Positions 47,637 to 56,570 of a stretch of DNA of 64,000 nucleotides are shown one piece after another. The DNA is taken from the NCBI GenBank assembly GCA_963709775.1, contig CAVPXS010000011.1, positions 1 to 64,000 of the forward strand. Direction: 5' to 3'. The notes below the pieces were generated by a model that did no database searches, had not been told where the DNA came from, and saw nothing but the letters and a program-made list of their open reading frames with translations. The stretch is from Salinimicrobium sp963709775. GTDB taxonomy: Bacteria > Bacteroidota > Bacteroidia > Flavobacteriales > Flavobacteriaceae. The position numbers and the translations under genes were made by a program. Position 1 is the first letter of the stretch, and each line of letters begins with the position of its first letter.

Positions 47637-48848
47637 TGCAGGCATTTCCTGATCCTGATAGGATTTGATCCGTTGAGAGTTGATGATAATAATTGTCATG
47701 ACCACAAAGATCCCACCCATCAAATAATCAAAACTTACTCCGGCGTCCATTAATAAGCCCACAACAAGAGGGCCCAAAGCGGTACTAATGACGGAGAACA
47801 TGGTGAAGACACTTCTTATCACTCCCATTTTTTCGGTTCCATAGAGTTCGGCAATTAGAGCAGTTTTTACCGTTCCTGCCACCCCCATACTAATTCCGGC
47901 GGTGACGAGAAAGATCAATGCTCCCACAATGCTGTCCATAAAAGCAAAAGGCAGAAGCCCCAGGTTGATCGGGATCAGGTAATACCTGAATAATCTTCTC
48001 GCGGTAAACTTATCTACCCATACCCCTCCAAAAAGGGAAAAAAGGAAGCGGGTTATGGCGTATACCGTAAAGAAGGTGGCGTATAATTGCACAGACCAGC
48101 CTTTGTTCTCCACAAATACATACTGATAAAAGAAGATAGCAGTAGCACCAAAGCTCAGGATAAAGCTGGCAGGCATCATCACTCCGAACTTCCTGTCAAA
48201 AACCACAGTTTTATAATCCTTTAATAAAGACCAGGGAGAAGGACTTCCCTTTGTGGACAGCTTTTCATCAAAGTATTCAAGTCGGGTGAATTTTAGTCGG
48301 ATGAGGTAGATCAAAAGAGCAACCCCACTGGCAATTGCTGCAACCCGCCAGTCGAACCAGCTTATGAGGAAAGCGATGATGAGCGGAAAAATAGCTTCCC
48401 CTACCGAAAAACCGAGGGAGGAAAAACTCAGGGCTTTTCCGCGGTCATTCACGTACTGCTTTGACATGATGGTCATGCTAATGTGCGTGAGCAGTCCCTG
48501 CCCTGCAAGTCGGAGGCCTGTGACTGCAACTATAAGCAGAATTATACTTTCAGAAACTCCCAGGAGGATGCTGGAAAGTGCCAGGGCGGTGATGGTAAAG
48601 GCTGTTACTTTTTTAACCGGTTTATGGTCTACAGTATGTCCAACGGAAAGCATGATGAAAGAAGCGGCAACCGTACAACCGGCGTAGATCGCTCCAAAAG
48701 TACCTTCAGAAATACTGAAGGACCTGATGATCTCGGGTACGTAGAGGGAAATAAGAAAAGTCTGTCCAAAGCCCGACAGCAGCGTGAGCAGCCAGCCAAA
48801 GCTTACGGTCCTGAAATTTCCCTTTAGAAAGTAAAAATAATCCTTCAA
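47634..48848 (-). CDS. MFS transporter
   Basis: 404 residues, twelve membrane helices. It starts at TTG 48848, which follows AAAAAAGGC, with no better in-frame ATG. MFS loop 2-3 SVGHTVDHKPVKK and GVWVDKFTARRLFRY are present. Substrate unassigned. A dispersed-palindrome copy spans the start region. Stop overlaps the direct-repeat copy. Confidence 0.85.
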   Translation of the reverse strand: MKDYFYFLKGNFRTVSFGWLLTLLSGFGQTFLISLYVPEIIRSFSISEGTFGAIYAGCTVAASFIMLSVGHTVDHKPVKKVTAFTITALALSSILLGVSESIILLIVAVTGLRLAGQGLLTHISMTIMSKQYVNDRGKALSFSSLGFSVGEAIFPLIIAFLISWFDWRVAAIASGVALLIYLIRLKFTRLEYFDEKLSTKGSPSPWSLLKDYKTVVFDRKFGVMMPASFILSFGATAIFFYQYVFVENKGWSVQLYATFFTVYAITRFLFSLFGGVWVDKFTARRLFRYYLIPINLGLLPFAFMDSIVGALIFLVTAGISMGVAGTVKTALIAELYGTEKMGVIRSVFTMFSVISTALGPLVVGLLMDAGVSFDYLMGGIFVVMTIIIINSQRIKSYQDQEMPA

Positions 48849-48868
48849 ATTGCCTTTTTTGAGGCTGC
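48844..48868. repeat. Dispersed palindrome copy at MFS start
   Basis: TTCAAATTGCCTTTTTTGAG then GCTGC; overlaps the TTG start and leader of the MFS gene. Confidence 0.5.
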
Positions 48869-48875
48869 AAAGGTA
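48868..48875 (-). promoter_or_regulatory. Candidate -7 box of MFS gene
   Basis: Minus-strand TACCTTTG (TAnnTTTG), 19 bases upstream of the TTG start. Confidence 0.5.
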
Positions 48876-49149
48876 AGGCCTTATTCCTGCAGGGAAAAAG
48901 TTAGCTGCTCTTTAGGATATTTTTAAAAGAAAAGGATTTCGTGCAGTTTCTCATAGAAAACTAAAATCTGAATTTTTAAACACTTTTGCTGAAAACCGGC
49001 TTCTTTACGGTTTTCCCTCAACTTCTTTAACAGAAATTTAATAGATTTACTGAGCCTCAGGTAGGTTTGTTTATCCGGTAAATAGAAACTGGAGAACAAC
49101 AGGTTTATTTGTGGTATAAGAAGTTGTATGTATTTTAAAAAACAATAAT

Positions 49150-50950
49150 TTGGAATTAAAATTAATACCTCTTTCTACAGTTTCAGAAATAATACCGAAT
49201 AAGCTTTTTTTAAAGTTTGAGCAAAATGACATCAAAACAATTGGTGATGTTAAAATAACAGATTTGAATGCTTTTCAAGAATTACCATATGTTGGTAAAA
49301 AAGTTTGTGAACTATTCTCAGAATTTAAGGAAAAGATTGAAACTTCTCCGGAAAGGATTATCGAGATACATTATTCAAAACTTCCAAAAGAATTGCCTTT
49401 AAACTATTCGGAAGAAAGTTCATTCATTGAGGTCTTTTCATCAATAATTTTAGATTACCTAAAACTTACTAAAGAATTCAGTCATAAATCTGAAAAATTG
49501 CAGGAAAGGCAAATCAGAAATATTGATGTCATTCAAAAATATTTTAGGATTAATTCAAAGAAATATACTCGTGACCAGATTGGTGTAAGGCATAGAATTA
49601 ATCCAGAAGAGTAAAGCAAATTATTGAAGTTTTTTTCAAGATATATCAACTCTTCTTAATGGAGAATTCCTAGAATCTTGGAACTTAGGGATAAATAATA
49701 ATGCATTAGAACTTTTACATTCTTTCAAAAAAGATATCGCTGGCATTACGCCTAAATAAAAGATATTTCTACCTGGTTAAAAGATTATGGTATAAATGAA
49801 TCGGATTTATAGTGAGTCTTTGAATTACTATTAAAATTTAGGGCTACTACAAAGTTGGTACTTCAAGGTTCTATTACTTAAGGGATAATCAAATTTATCT
49901 TTCTAATAAAGTGAATTCAGAATTATTTCTAAATGTAAGTACTAAAATCTTTACTTTTCACGAGCAACGAGTTATACCAACAACATTGGAAGATATCATA
50001 ATTGAAGTTCTTGAGGATTTTGAGCTTTTGAGGATTCATTCAATTTTGTTGTGACACTGTCTTCGAAATTGAGAAAACTGATACTGCAACTAAACGAATT
50101 TAAAATGTCTTTAACAATGATTATGACTTTAATTTTATACAAAGAAATAGACAATTTAATACAACGCAATACTTCATTAGAAGAAAGAATTATAAGGTAT
50201 CAATAATAATTTCAATCATTAAAAGCAACATCGAATATCGAAATTTGTTATACTAGGAAAAACGTAAAATGGCATTGCCATATTAGATCCAAATAGTTGA
50301 AAGTCATAATAGATCTTATTCGAAGACATTAAATTGACTAAACCATCAGAAAAGAGATTTACGACAATTCAATCTGGGTACTGAATATATCTCGAAAGAT
50401 CCTTTTACTAAGAAATGATAAAGTAATTTAGAAGTAAAATAGATTATCTTTGGAATGGAGAAAGTTCGAATATCAAGTACAAACTGAATTCAAATGAATA
50501 CTGCAAAATTATTAAAAGAATAATTAGGCTTGATCTTATCAAAGTTGATAGTACAATTTGGCATATATATTATTAAAATGTTACTAAGAATATTCAACAA
50601 ATATTAGCGAAAATTTCTCAAAACGATGATTATTAAAAGACTTTCCGTGATTACCTAAATAACGATAAAAAATTGAGAAAATTTTAAAACTGAAGTATTG
50701 TTAATCAGTTTACGATTTCCATACTTGATGTTCTATAATATCGAGAATACTTGTTCAGAAGTACTGATTTGATGTTAAATAAAGTTTAGGACACAGACGA
50801 TAAAGATTTACAGACTTCTAATTGATCAATTGAAGCCATTGTTCAAGAATTTAACGATTCTGCATGGATTTAAAGACATATAAAGATATTCGACAAAGAA
50901 TTCGTTATAGAATAAACATCAGAAAATCGTTTTTAGAATACTGAGAAACG
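49150..50950 (+). pseudogene. Large decayed gene with HhH and sigma-region-4-like motif
   Basis: The first 154 codons (TTG start at 49150) are open: DIKTIGDVKITDLNAFQELP has a helix-hairpin-helix look, and RINSKKYTRDQIGVRHRIN followed, in a shifted frame, by RVKQI resembles the sigma-70 region 4 or RNAP-alpha-like pattern YTLEEIG...ERVRQI. Reading continues with many frame changes and stops (SESWNLGINNNALELLHS, then VFELLLKFRATTKLVL, then IPTTLEDIIIEVLEDFELL, then WNGESSNIKYKLNSNEYCKI). AT content is clearly above the surroundings. A horizontally acquired, decayed gene. Confidence 0.65.
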
Positions 50951-51007
50951 ATTAGGTGAGAAAAACAAGCATAGAAGATAACTACATGGTAAATAACAGC
51001 GCATAAC

Positions 51008-51133
51008 AACGGTTCATCGCAAAGAGGTACCGTCAGAAAAATATAATTTTAGAAACCAGGAAAGAAAATGGTTAAGCCGACATCCATAGCTCCGCGTCCC
51101 TACTCCCGCAACTTGCGATAACCGAGACCGTTG
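51008..51133. other. attC-like imperfect inverted repeat
   Basis: CAACGGTTCATCGCAAAG (51008-51025) and CTTGCGATAACCGAGACCGT (51112-51131, followed by TG) are inverted, with unpaired bases in the arms, about 125 bp overall. The left arm follows GCATAACAA and the right ends CCGTTG, resembling integron attC ends but not matching the RYYYAAC/GTTRRRY consensus fully. Confidence 0.4.
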
Positions 51134-51155
51134 AAATTCCTCCAACCTATAAAAA

Positions 51156-51722
51156 ATGAAATTTCGCTCCCTTTATGAATCCAGGACTGAGAACCTTGGA
51201 GTAACAATGAAACCTGCGGAGTTAAAACAAATATTGAATAGAGATCCGGAAAGATTTCACTTCAAATGGTTGACGGACAGCAGTTTCATAATAAGTTTAA
51301 ATTTTTCATACGGCAGCAACCTACTATTTGATATAAACCGGCCAAATACTAAAAGTGAAATCATATTCTATGGGAAATTGACTGAAATAGAAAATTCAAA
51401 AACGAAAATTGAACTGAAAACAAGAAGCAAAACTTTCCTTGCTATATTATTGATCGTTCTACCATTGCTCGTTGTTTTTCTTCAGATAATTATCAAATTC
51501 GAATGGCCAATTTTCTTAATTCAGTTTGCCATTTTTCCACTCGCGATCATAGGATTATTGAACTTCATTAGAAGCGAGGAAGACGGATTGTTAAGGATTT
51601 TCAAGGAATACCTGAATGACGAGATTAATAAAGCACGAAAAGAATGTGGCAGGAAATCGGCTATAAAAAAGCCTTATCATTCGGTTCCCACAGCTCGATC
51701 TTATTGCCATCGGGATCCATGA
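51156..51722 (+). CDS. Two-TM membrane protein at island boundary, C-terminus altered
   Basis: Up to 188 residues from ATG 51156; ATG 51207 (MKPAELKQIL) is also possible. A soluble beta-rich part precedes two membrane helices at about 88-106 and 112-128, then FKEYLNDEINKARKE. Architecture as in the gene at 4801. The last roughly 20 codons (from 51661) run antisense over the glyoxalase gene end, so the original C-terminus was probably lost at the island junction. Confidence 0.55.
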   Translation: MKFRSLYESRTENLGVTMKPAELKQILNRDPERFHFKWLTDSSFIISLNFSYGSNLLFDINRPNTKSEIIFYGKLTEIENSKTKIELKTRSKTFLAILLIVLPLLVVFLQIIIKFEWPIFLIQFAIFPLAIIGLLNFIRSEEDGLLRIFKEYLNDEINKARKECGRKSAIKKPYHSVPTARSYCHRDP

Positions 51723-52047
51723 TCCAGCCGAATTTCCCGTAGTCGAAAGTCTGCATCTCCCCCACGATCTCTACGCCTTCTTTCTTTAGTTCCTCAAGCA
51801 ATTCTTCCAGGTTCTCCACCCGGTAATTGATCATAAACTGCTTTTTTGAAGGCTCATAATAGTCGGTGTCTTCTTTCATGGGGCTCCATTGGGTAGAGCA
51901 GTCGTTTCCTTCCTTATCCTTCCACCAGAAGGTGCTCCCCCACTGGTCTGTGTTGAGGCCGAGGTGTTTGTTGTACCAATCTTTTGTTGTTTTTGGATCT
52001 TTGGTTTTGAAGAAGATCCCGCCGATTCCGGTTACTCTGTTTTTCAT
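51661..52047 (-). CDS. Glyoxalase/bleomycin-resistance (VOC) protein
   Basis: 128 residues. GIGGIFFKTKDPKTTKDWYN, then FDYGKFGWIMDPDGNKIELW: the two beta-alpha-beta-beta-beta units of the VOC fold, with DPDGNKIELWEP the usual metal-side end. Substrate unknown. It ends at the island boundary. Confidence 0.88.
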   Translation of the reverse strand: MKNRVTGIGGIFFKTKDPKTTKDWYNKHLGLNTDQWGSTFWWKDKEGNDCSTQWSPMKEDTDYYEPSKKQFMINYRVENLEELLEELKKEGVEIVGEMQTFDYGKFGWIMDPDGNKIELWEPNDKAFL

Positions 52048-52211
52048 GCTAAATTTTCAGGATATCGAATAAAGATAGTAAAAAGCCCGACAGAGAATTA
52101 AGAGATCTGTCCAGGGTTTAATTCTGAGAACTAAAATACTGGCTACCTATTAGTTCAAAGCAGGAGTATCTTTCGACTTTATTGCGTAAATTAGAGAGTA
52201 AGTTCGTCAAA

Positions 52212-52496
52212 ATGGTCAGGTTGAAAGTACAGCTGAGAAGGCTCATTTTTCCCATCACTCTAATGGGTCTTGTAGCGCTTGCAGGTATTATTCTATCTAT
52301 TCAGGCCCTGTATATTGCTTTTACTAATGATCATACTGCAGCAATTTACGCCGCGGTCATTATCCCCCTTACCTTGTTTGCTTTTGCACTATATGCTTTG
52401 GACAGGATCCTTATTAAAAGGATGAGTTATTTAAAGCTGAATCTTTTAGAGTTAATAGTCCTTGTGGTCCTATACCTTCTTTTAATACAGGCATAA
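52212..52496 (+). CDS. Small three-TM membrane protein
   Basis: 94 residues from the ATG at 52212; a TTG at 52182 would extend it by ten. Helices at about 10-30, 37-57 and 73-92, with RILIKRMSYLKLN between the last two. No recognised family. Convergent with the dehydrogenase gene. Confidence 0.6.
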   Translation: MVRLKVQLRRLIFPITLMGLVALAGIILSIQALYIAFTNDHTAAIYAAVIIPLTLFAFALYALDRILIKRMSYLKLNLLELIVLVVLYLLLIQA

Positions 52497-52508
52497 GACA
52501 CTAAAACA

Positions 52509-53457
52509 TTATTTCCTCCCAAAATTCTCAATGATCTTATGTGCTATAGTATCTGCCAGCTTGCGGTGGGATTCCACGGTCCATCCTGCCACATGCGGAC
52601 TTAGCAGCACATTTGGCATTACCAGCAGCTCCTGAAGCGCTTGAGGCATAGCGGAAGCTTCAGAAAAAAGATCTTCAAAAGAGCCTTTTTCATACTCCAG
52701 TACATCAAGGCCTGCTCCCAGGATCTTCTTTTCATGTAATGCAGCTACAAGATCTCCCGTCACTACACTTTTTCCACGAGCGGTGTTGATTAGCCAGAAA
52801 GGTTTTGCAAAAGCCTGAATAAAATCTTTATTCACCATTCTGTTAGTTTCCGGAGTCCAGGGAGTGTGCAGACTCACTACATCACATTCTCTCCTGAATT
52901 TCTCCAAAGAAACCTGCTCTGCATACTCATCTCCTACTCCCTCTAAAATGTCATAACAAACCACCTTTACATCAAATCCCTGCAGCTTTTTGGCAAAGGA
53001 CTTTCCCATATTTCCGTAGCCGATGATCCCTACGGTTTTTCCTTCGAGTTCTACTCCGCGGTTGGCTTCACGATACCACAAGCCTTCCCGCACCTGCCTG
53101 TCGGCCTGGTTTAGTTTGTTGAAGAGGGAAAGCAACATGCCCAGAGCATGTTCTCCCACTGCATTTCTATTTCCTTCGGGTGCAGAAAATAGCTTCACAC
53201 CCTTTTTTATCGGCATACTCAACATCAATACTCTCCAAACCTGCACCAACACGGGCGATAAACTTTAAATTGGGAGCAGCATCAAGGAAATCCCTGTCAA
53301 TTTTAAACCTGCTCCTAATTACGATACCATCATATAAATGTTGGTTCTCAAGGATCTCCTGCTCACTTTGATTATAAGCCTCTATGTTTGTAAATCCTGC
53401 AGCTTCGAGCTGTTGTAAAAGAGTCGGGTGATTGGAGTCGGCGTGAAGAATGGTCAT
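52509..53457 (-). CDS. D-2-hydroxyacid dehydrogenase, SerA-like (one frameshift)
   Basis: 315 residues after removing an extra T near 53203 (DKKG/VKLFSAPEG). Substrate domain IVIRSRFKIDRDFLDAAPNL, NAD loop GIIGYGNMG, WLINTARGKSVVTGDL and LSPHVAGWT (catalytic His). Closest to phosphoglycerate dehydrogenase without an ACT domain. It probably functions in serine or hydroxyacid metabolism. The cupin gene begins 6 bases beyond its start on the same strand, in one operon. Confidence 0.88.
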
Positions 53458-53463
53458 GAAAAA

Positions 53464-53829
53464 TCAGATTTTTGGATAGTCAGATTGGGTGAGGCTGTCC
53501 TCAACATCTCCGGTGTGTTTGGTGCTGAGTTTTTCGAACAGCATAATATGCACTTCCTCCCCATCTTTAGTCATAGGACAATGCTTCACTCCTTTGGGAA
53601 CAATGATGATCTCCCCTTCCTTTACAGTCTCTGTGCGATCTTCAAACTGAAGATACAAAGTTCCCTTTAGCACCTGGAACAATTCATCTTCCTCATCATG
53701 TTGATGCCACACAAATTCATCTTTCACTTTCGCTACAAGTACCTGCATGTCATTGACAACCCCTATTTGACGCGGATGCCAATGGTTACTGAATTTCTCA
53801 AGTTTTTCTTTTGGATTTATAGCTTTCAT
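53464..53829 (-). CDS. Cupin-domain protein
   Basis: 121 residues. VWHQHDEEDELFQVLKGTLY carries the metal-binding His-His-Glu and EGEIIIVPKGVKHCPMTKDG the second motif. Small stand-alone cupins bind or convert small metabolites; the substrate is unassigned. Co-oriented with the dehydrogenase. Confidence 0.85.
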   Translation of the reverse strand: MKAINPKEKLEKFSNHWHPRQIGVVNDMQVLVAKVKDEFVWHQHDEEDELFQVLKGTLYLQFEDRTETVKEGEIIIVPKGVKHCPMTKDGEEVHIMLFEKLSTKHTGDVEDSLTQSDYPKI

Positions 53830-53882
53830 GGAGTGTGTCCTGTAATTTATACAAAGCTAATAAATGCAATTGGGAATTGGGG

Positions 53883-53955
53883 CAGGGATTGCAGCGGCAT
53901 CCCCCGATCTTTATCGGGGATACAGCGGAAAGCCCGGTGCGCAGCAGCACCCATG
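53883..53955. repeat. Intergenic repeat with hairpin
   Basis: AGGGATTGCAGCGGCATCCC, then CCCCGATCTTTATCGGGG hairpin and CAGCGGAAAGCCCGGTGCGC. Same family as 41025-41121. No gene in 53830-54020. Confidence 0.6.
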
Positions 53956-54020
53956 AAGAAAATCACAATATTCAAATTCCAAATTCCAAATTCAGAAAAT
54001 TTAAAATTGGTTTTGGAAGA

Positions 54021-55373
54021 TCAAAAACCCAGGATGAGCTTCGCTATGGAAAAGTAAATAAGGATCCCAAAAATGTCATTGCTGGTGGTAATAAAAGGAC
54101 CGGTAGCCATGGCCGGATCGATCCCGAACTTGTCCAGGATTATAGGAACAAAAGTACCAATAAGCGAAGCGATCACGATCACCGAAATTAGGGAAATCCC
54201 CACGGTAAGGCCAAATTTGAAATCAAATCCCAATAGGAAAATTCCGCCAATAAGTAGCAGGAGAGCGAGAGCTGCACCGTTTAATAAACTTAAAAGGATC
54301 TCCTTAACAAGGCGATTCCAAAGGGAACCGCTTAAACTTTGATTTGCCAGACCCTGCAATACAATGGCAGAGGATTGTACTCCCACATTTCCTGCCATCG
54401 CGGCAATAAGCGGCACGAAAAAGAACAGGGCAGCATGTTCCTGCATGGCGGCATCAAAAGTGCCCAGTACTGTTACCGATACAAAACCTCCCAAAAGTGC
54501 CAAAATAAGCCACGGCAATCTTGCACGGGTAAGGCGCAGGATGGAATCATCGGCCTCAACGTCTTCAGAAATACCGGCAGCAAGCTGGTAATCCCTTTCA
54601 GCTTCATCCCTAATGAAATCCAGGATATCATCGACTGTGACACGCCCCACTAACCTGCCCATTTCATCAACAACGGGAATGGCTTCCAGGTCATATTTCT
54701 GCATGATACGTGCAACTTCCTCCCCTTTGGTATGTACAGTTACGTAATCTACCTTATCTATATAAACATCACTAATGTTGGCTTTGCTGGAAGCCGTGAG
54801 CAGATCTTTTAAGGAAAGTCTGCCTTTCAATCTCCCCTTATCGTCAACCACATAAATGGAATGCACGCGGGTGACATTTTCGCCCTGGGCTTTCATTTCG
54901 GCAAGGGAACCGGTAACACTCCAGTTCTCATTAACTTTTACAAGTTCCTTGGCCATAAGTCCCCCGGCCGAATTCTCATCGTAGCGCAACAGCTCCACGA
55001 TATGCTCGGCATGCTCTTCATCTGAGATCTCCTGGATCACTTCCTGCTTTCGTTCTTCAGAAAGTTCTGCCATAATATCGGCAGCATCATCGGTATCCAT
55101 GTTCTCAAGCTCCTCGGCAATCTCTTTGGCCGAGAGGTTATCGAGAATGCGTTCCCGCACGTCTTCTTCGAGCTCCATAAGAGCTTCAGAAGTTTTTGTA
55201 CTGTCAAGCAGCTTTATGATATAGGTAGCTTCGTCGAGGTCCAGTTCATCCAGGATCTCGGCTATATCGGCAGGGTGCACCTCATCCAGCAGCTGCAGGA
55301 GCTCGGTGTCACGCCTCTCTTCTATGAGAAGCTCAATGTGTTCGATATATTCTTCAGTTACCTCAAATTGCAT
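54021..55373 (-). CDS. mgtE: Magnesium transporter MgtE
   Basis: 450 residues, intact. The N-terminal superhelical domain (HPADIAEILDELDLDEATYI), CBS pair at about 130-255 (VHSIYVVDDKGRLKGRLSLK, IPVVDEMGRLVGRVTVDD) and five C-terminal membrane helices (FFVPLIAAMAGNVGVQSSAI is the pore motif) are all present. The start overlaps the rsmA stop by 11 bases. Confidence 0.95.
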   Translation of the reverse strand: MQFEVTEEYIEHIELLIEERRDTELLQLLDEVHPADIAEILDELDLDEATYIIKLLDSTKTSEALMELEEDVRERILDNLSAKEIAEELENMDTDDAADIMAELSEERKQEVIQEISDEEHAEHIVELLRYDENSAGGLMAKELVKVNENWSVTGSLAEMKAQGENVTRVHSIYVVDDKGRLKGRLSLKDLLTASSKANISDVYIDKVDYVTVHTKGEEVARIMQKYDLEAIPVVDEMGRLVGRVTVDDILDFIRDEAERDYQLAAGISEDVEADDSILRLTRARLPWLILALLGGFVSVTVLGTFDAAMQEHAALFFFVPLIAAMAGNVGVQSSAIVLQGLANQSLSGSLWNRLVKEILLSLLNGAALALLLLIGGIFLLGFDFKFGLTVGISLISVIVIASLIGTFVPIILDKFGIDPAMATGPFITTSNDIFGILIYFSIAKLILGF

Positions 55374-56206
55374 AAGGCTGAATTTTTTGCGTAAGTTCTA
55401 TGAAACGAGCAGTACTAAGCTGCTCCGGACGGAGGTCAAAGATACTATCTTCTTTAATATTATCGGGAAGATCAAAGATTTTCAGACTATTCCGCAAGTG
55501 TTTTTCTACGTTGCTGAAAAGCCGTCTTTACCACCCTGAAAAACAATTTTTCATCAACAGGCAGTGAAAAATCTTCTTTCCGGGTAAACCGAAGCACCCC
55601 ACTGTCCACTTTTGGTGGCGGATTAAATACTGAAGGTGGTACTGTAAACAGATATTCGGCTTCATAGAATGCCTGGACCAGGACCGAAAGAATTCCGTAG
55701 GTTTTATTCCCTTCTTTTTCACAAATTCGCTGAGCAACTTCCTTCTGAAACATTCCTGAAAACTCCGGAATAAACCTCCGAAGTTCCAGCATTTTAAAAA
55801 CGATCTGGGTTGAAATATTATATGGGAAATTCCCGATTATTGCGAATTGATCCTGTCCAAAGATCTCGCTTACATCATATTTTAGGAAGTCCTTTTCATG
55901 GATCTTTCCTTCAAGCGCAGGATAATGTTCCTTTAAATATGCGACACTATCCCTATCGATCTCGATCACATGGAGGTCTGCATCCTTTTTGACTAAATAT
56001 TTGGTAAGCACACCCATTCCCGGACCTATTTCCAGCACATAAGGATAACCGGAATAACTTAAAGTATCGGCGATCCTTTCTGCCACAGATTCATCGGTCA
56101 AAAAGTGCTGGCCCAGATGTTTTTTGGCCTTCACATCACCTTCCTGGTGTTGGGGCACATAGGTATTGTGGTGGTTTTCACCTTTCCTGTTGTATTTTTT
56201 TTTCAT
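55363..56206 (-). CDS. rsmA: 16S rRNA dimethyladenosine transferase RsmA (one frameshift)
   Basis: 280 residues after removing an extra G near 55495 (KTL/RNSLKIFDL). LEIGPGMGVLT (58-68) SAM loop and NFPYNIS (126-132) catalytic motif, then FNPPPKVDSGVLRF. Dimethylates two adenines of 16S helix 45. The apparent stop at 55487 is artefactual; the restored frame ends at TGA 55363 inside the mgtE start. Confidence 0.92.
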
Positions 56207-56220
56207 GTAAACCGGGATTT

Positions 56221-56529
56221 CTACTGTTCGCTTACTACCTCCAGCTCGGTCCTAAACGCCACAAATTGCCCTTCAAAAATGGCAGATTTCTTTCTTAATT
56301 TTTGAGCATCTTCCTCGTAATAGCGCTCCAGCATTTCTTTATTTGGGGCTGTATATTGAACAGAATAGGTTATGCCACCCATTTCTTCCTTCACCATTAC
56401 CCTGGTCATAAGAGCCTTTGTGAATTTTCCCGTATTGAGCATATCGGGGATATGTTCCTTCTTCATCCATTCCACCCACTCGTCGTGAACATTTTCCTGG
56501 ATATTTATTGTGACATTGTAGATATACAT
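56221..56529 (-). CDS. DUF4286 family protein
   Basis: 102 residues. YIYNVTINIQENVHDEWVEW and GITYSVQYTAPNKEMLERYY are diagnostic of DUF4286, a small ferredoxin-like domain almost restricted to Bacteroidota, usually next to rsmA as here. Function unknown. Confidence 0.88.
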   Translation of the reverse strand: MYIYNVTINIQENVHDEWVEWMKKEHIPDMLNTGKFTKALMTRVMVKEEMGGITYSVQYTAPNKEMLERYYEEDAQKLRKKSAIFEGQFVAFRTELEVVSEQ

Positions 56530-56570
56530 AAGCTTATTTCCTTTCCTTAATCGGGATCGTAATTATTCAT

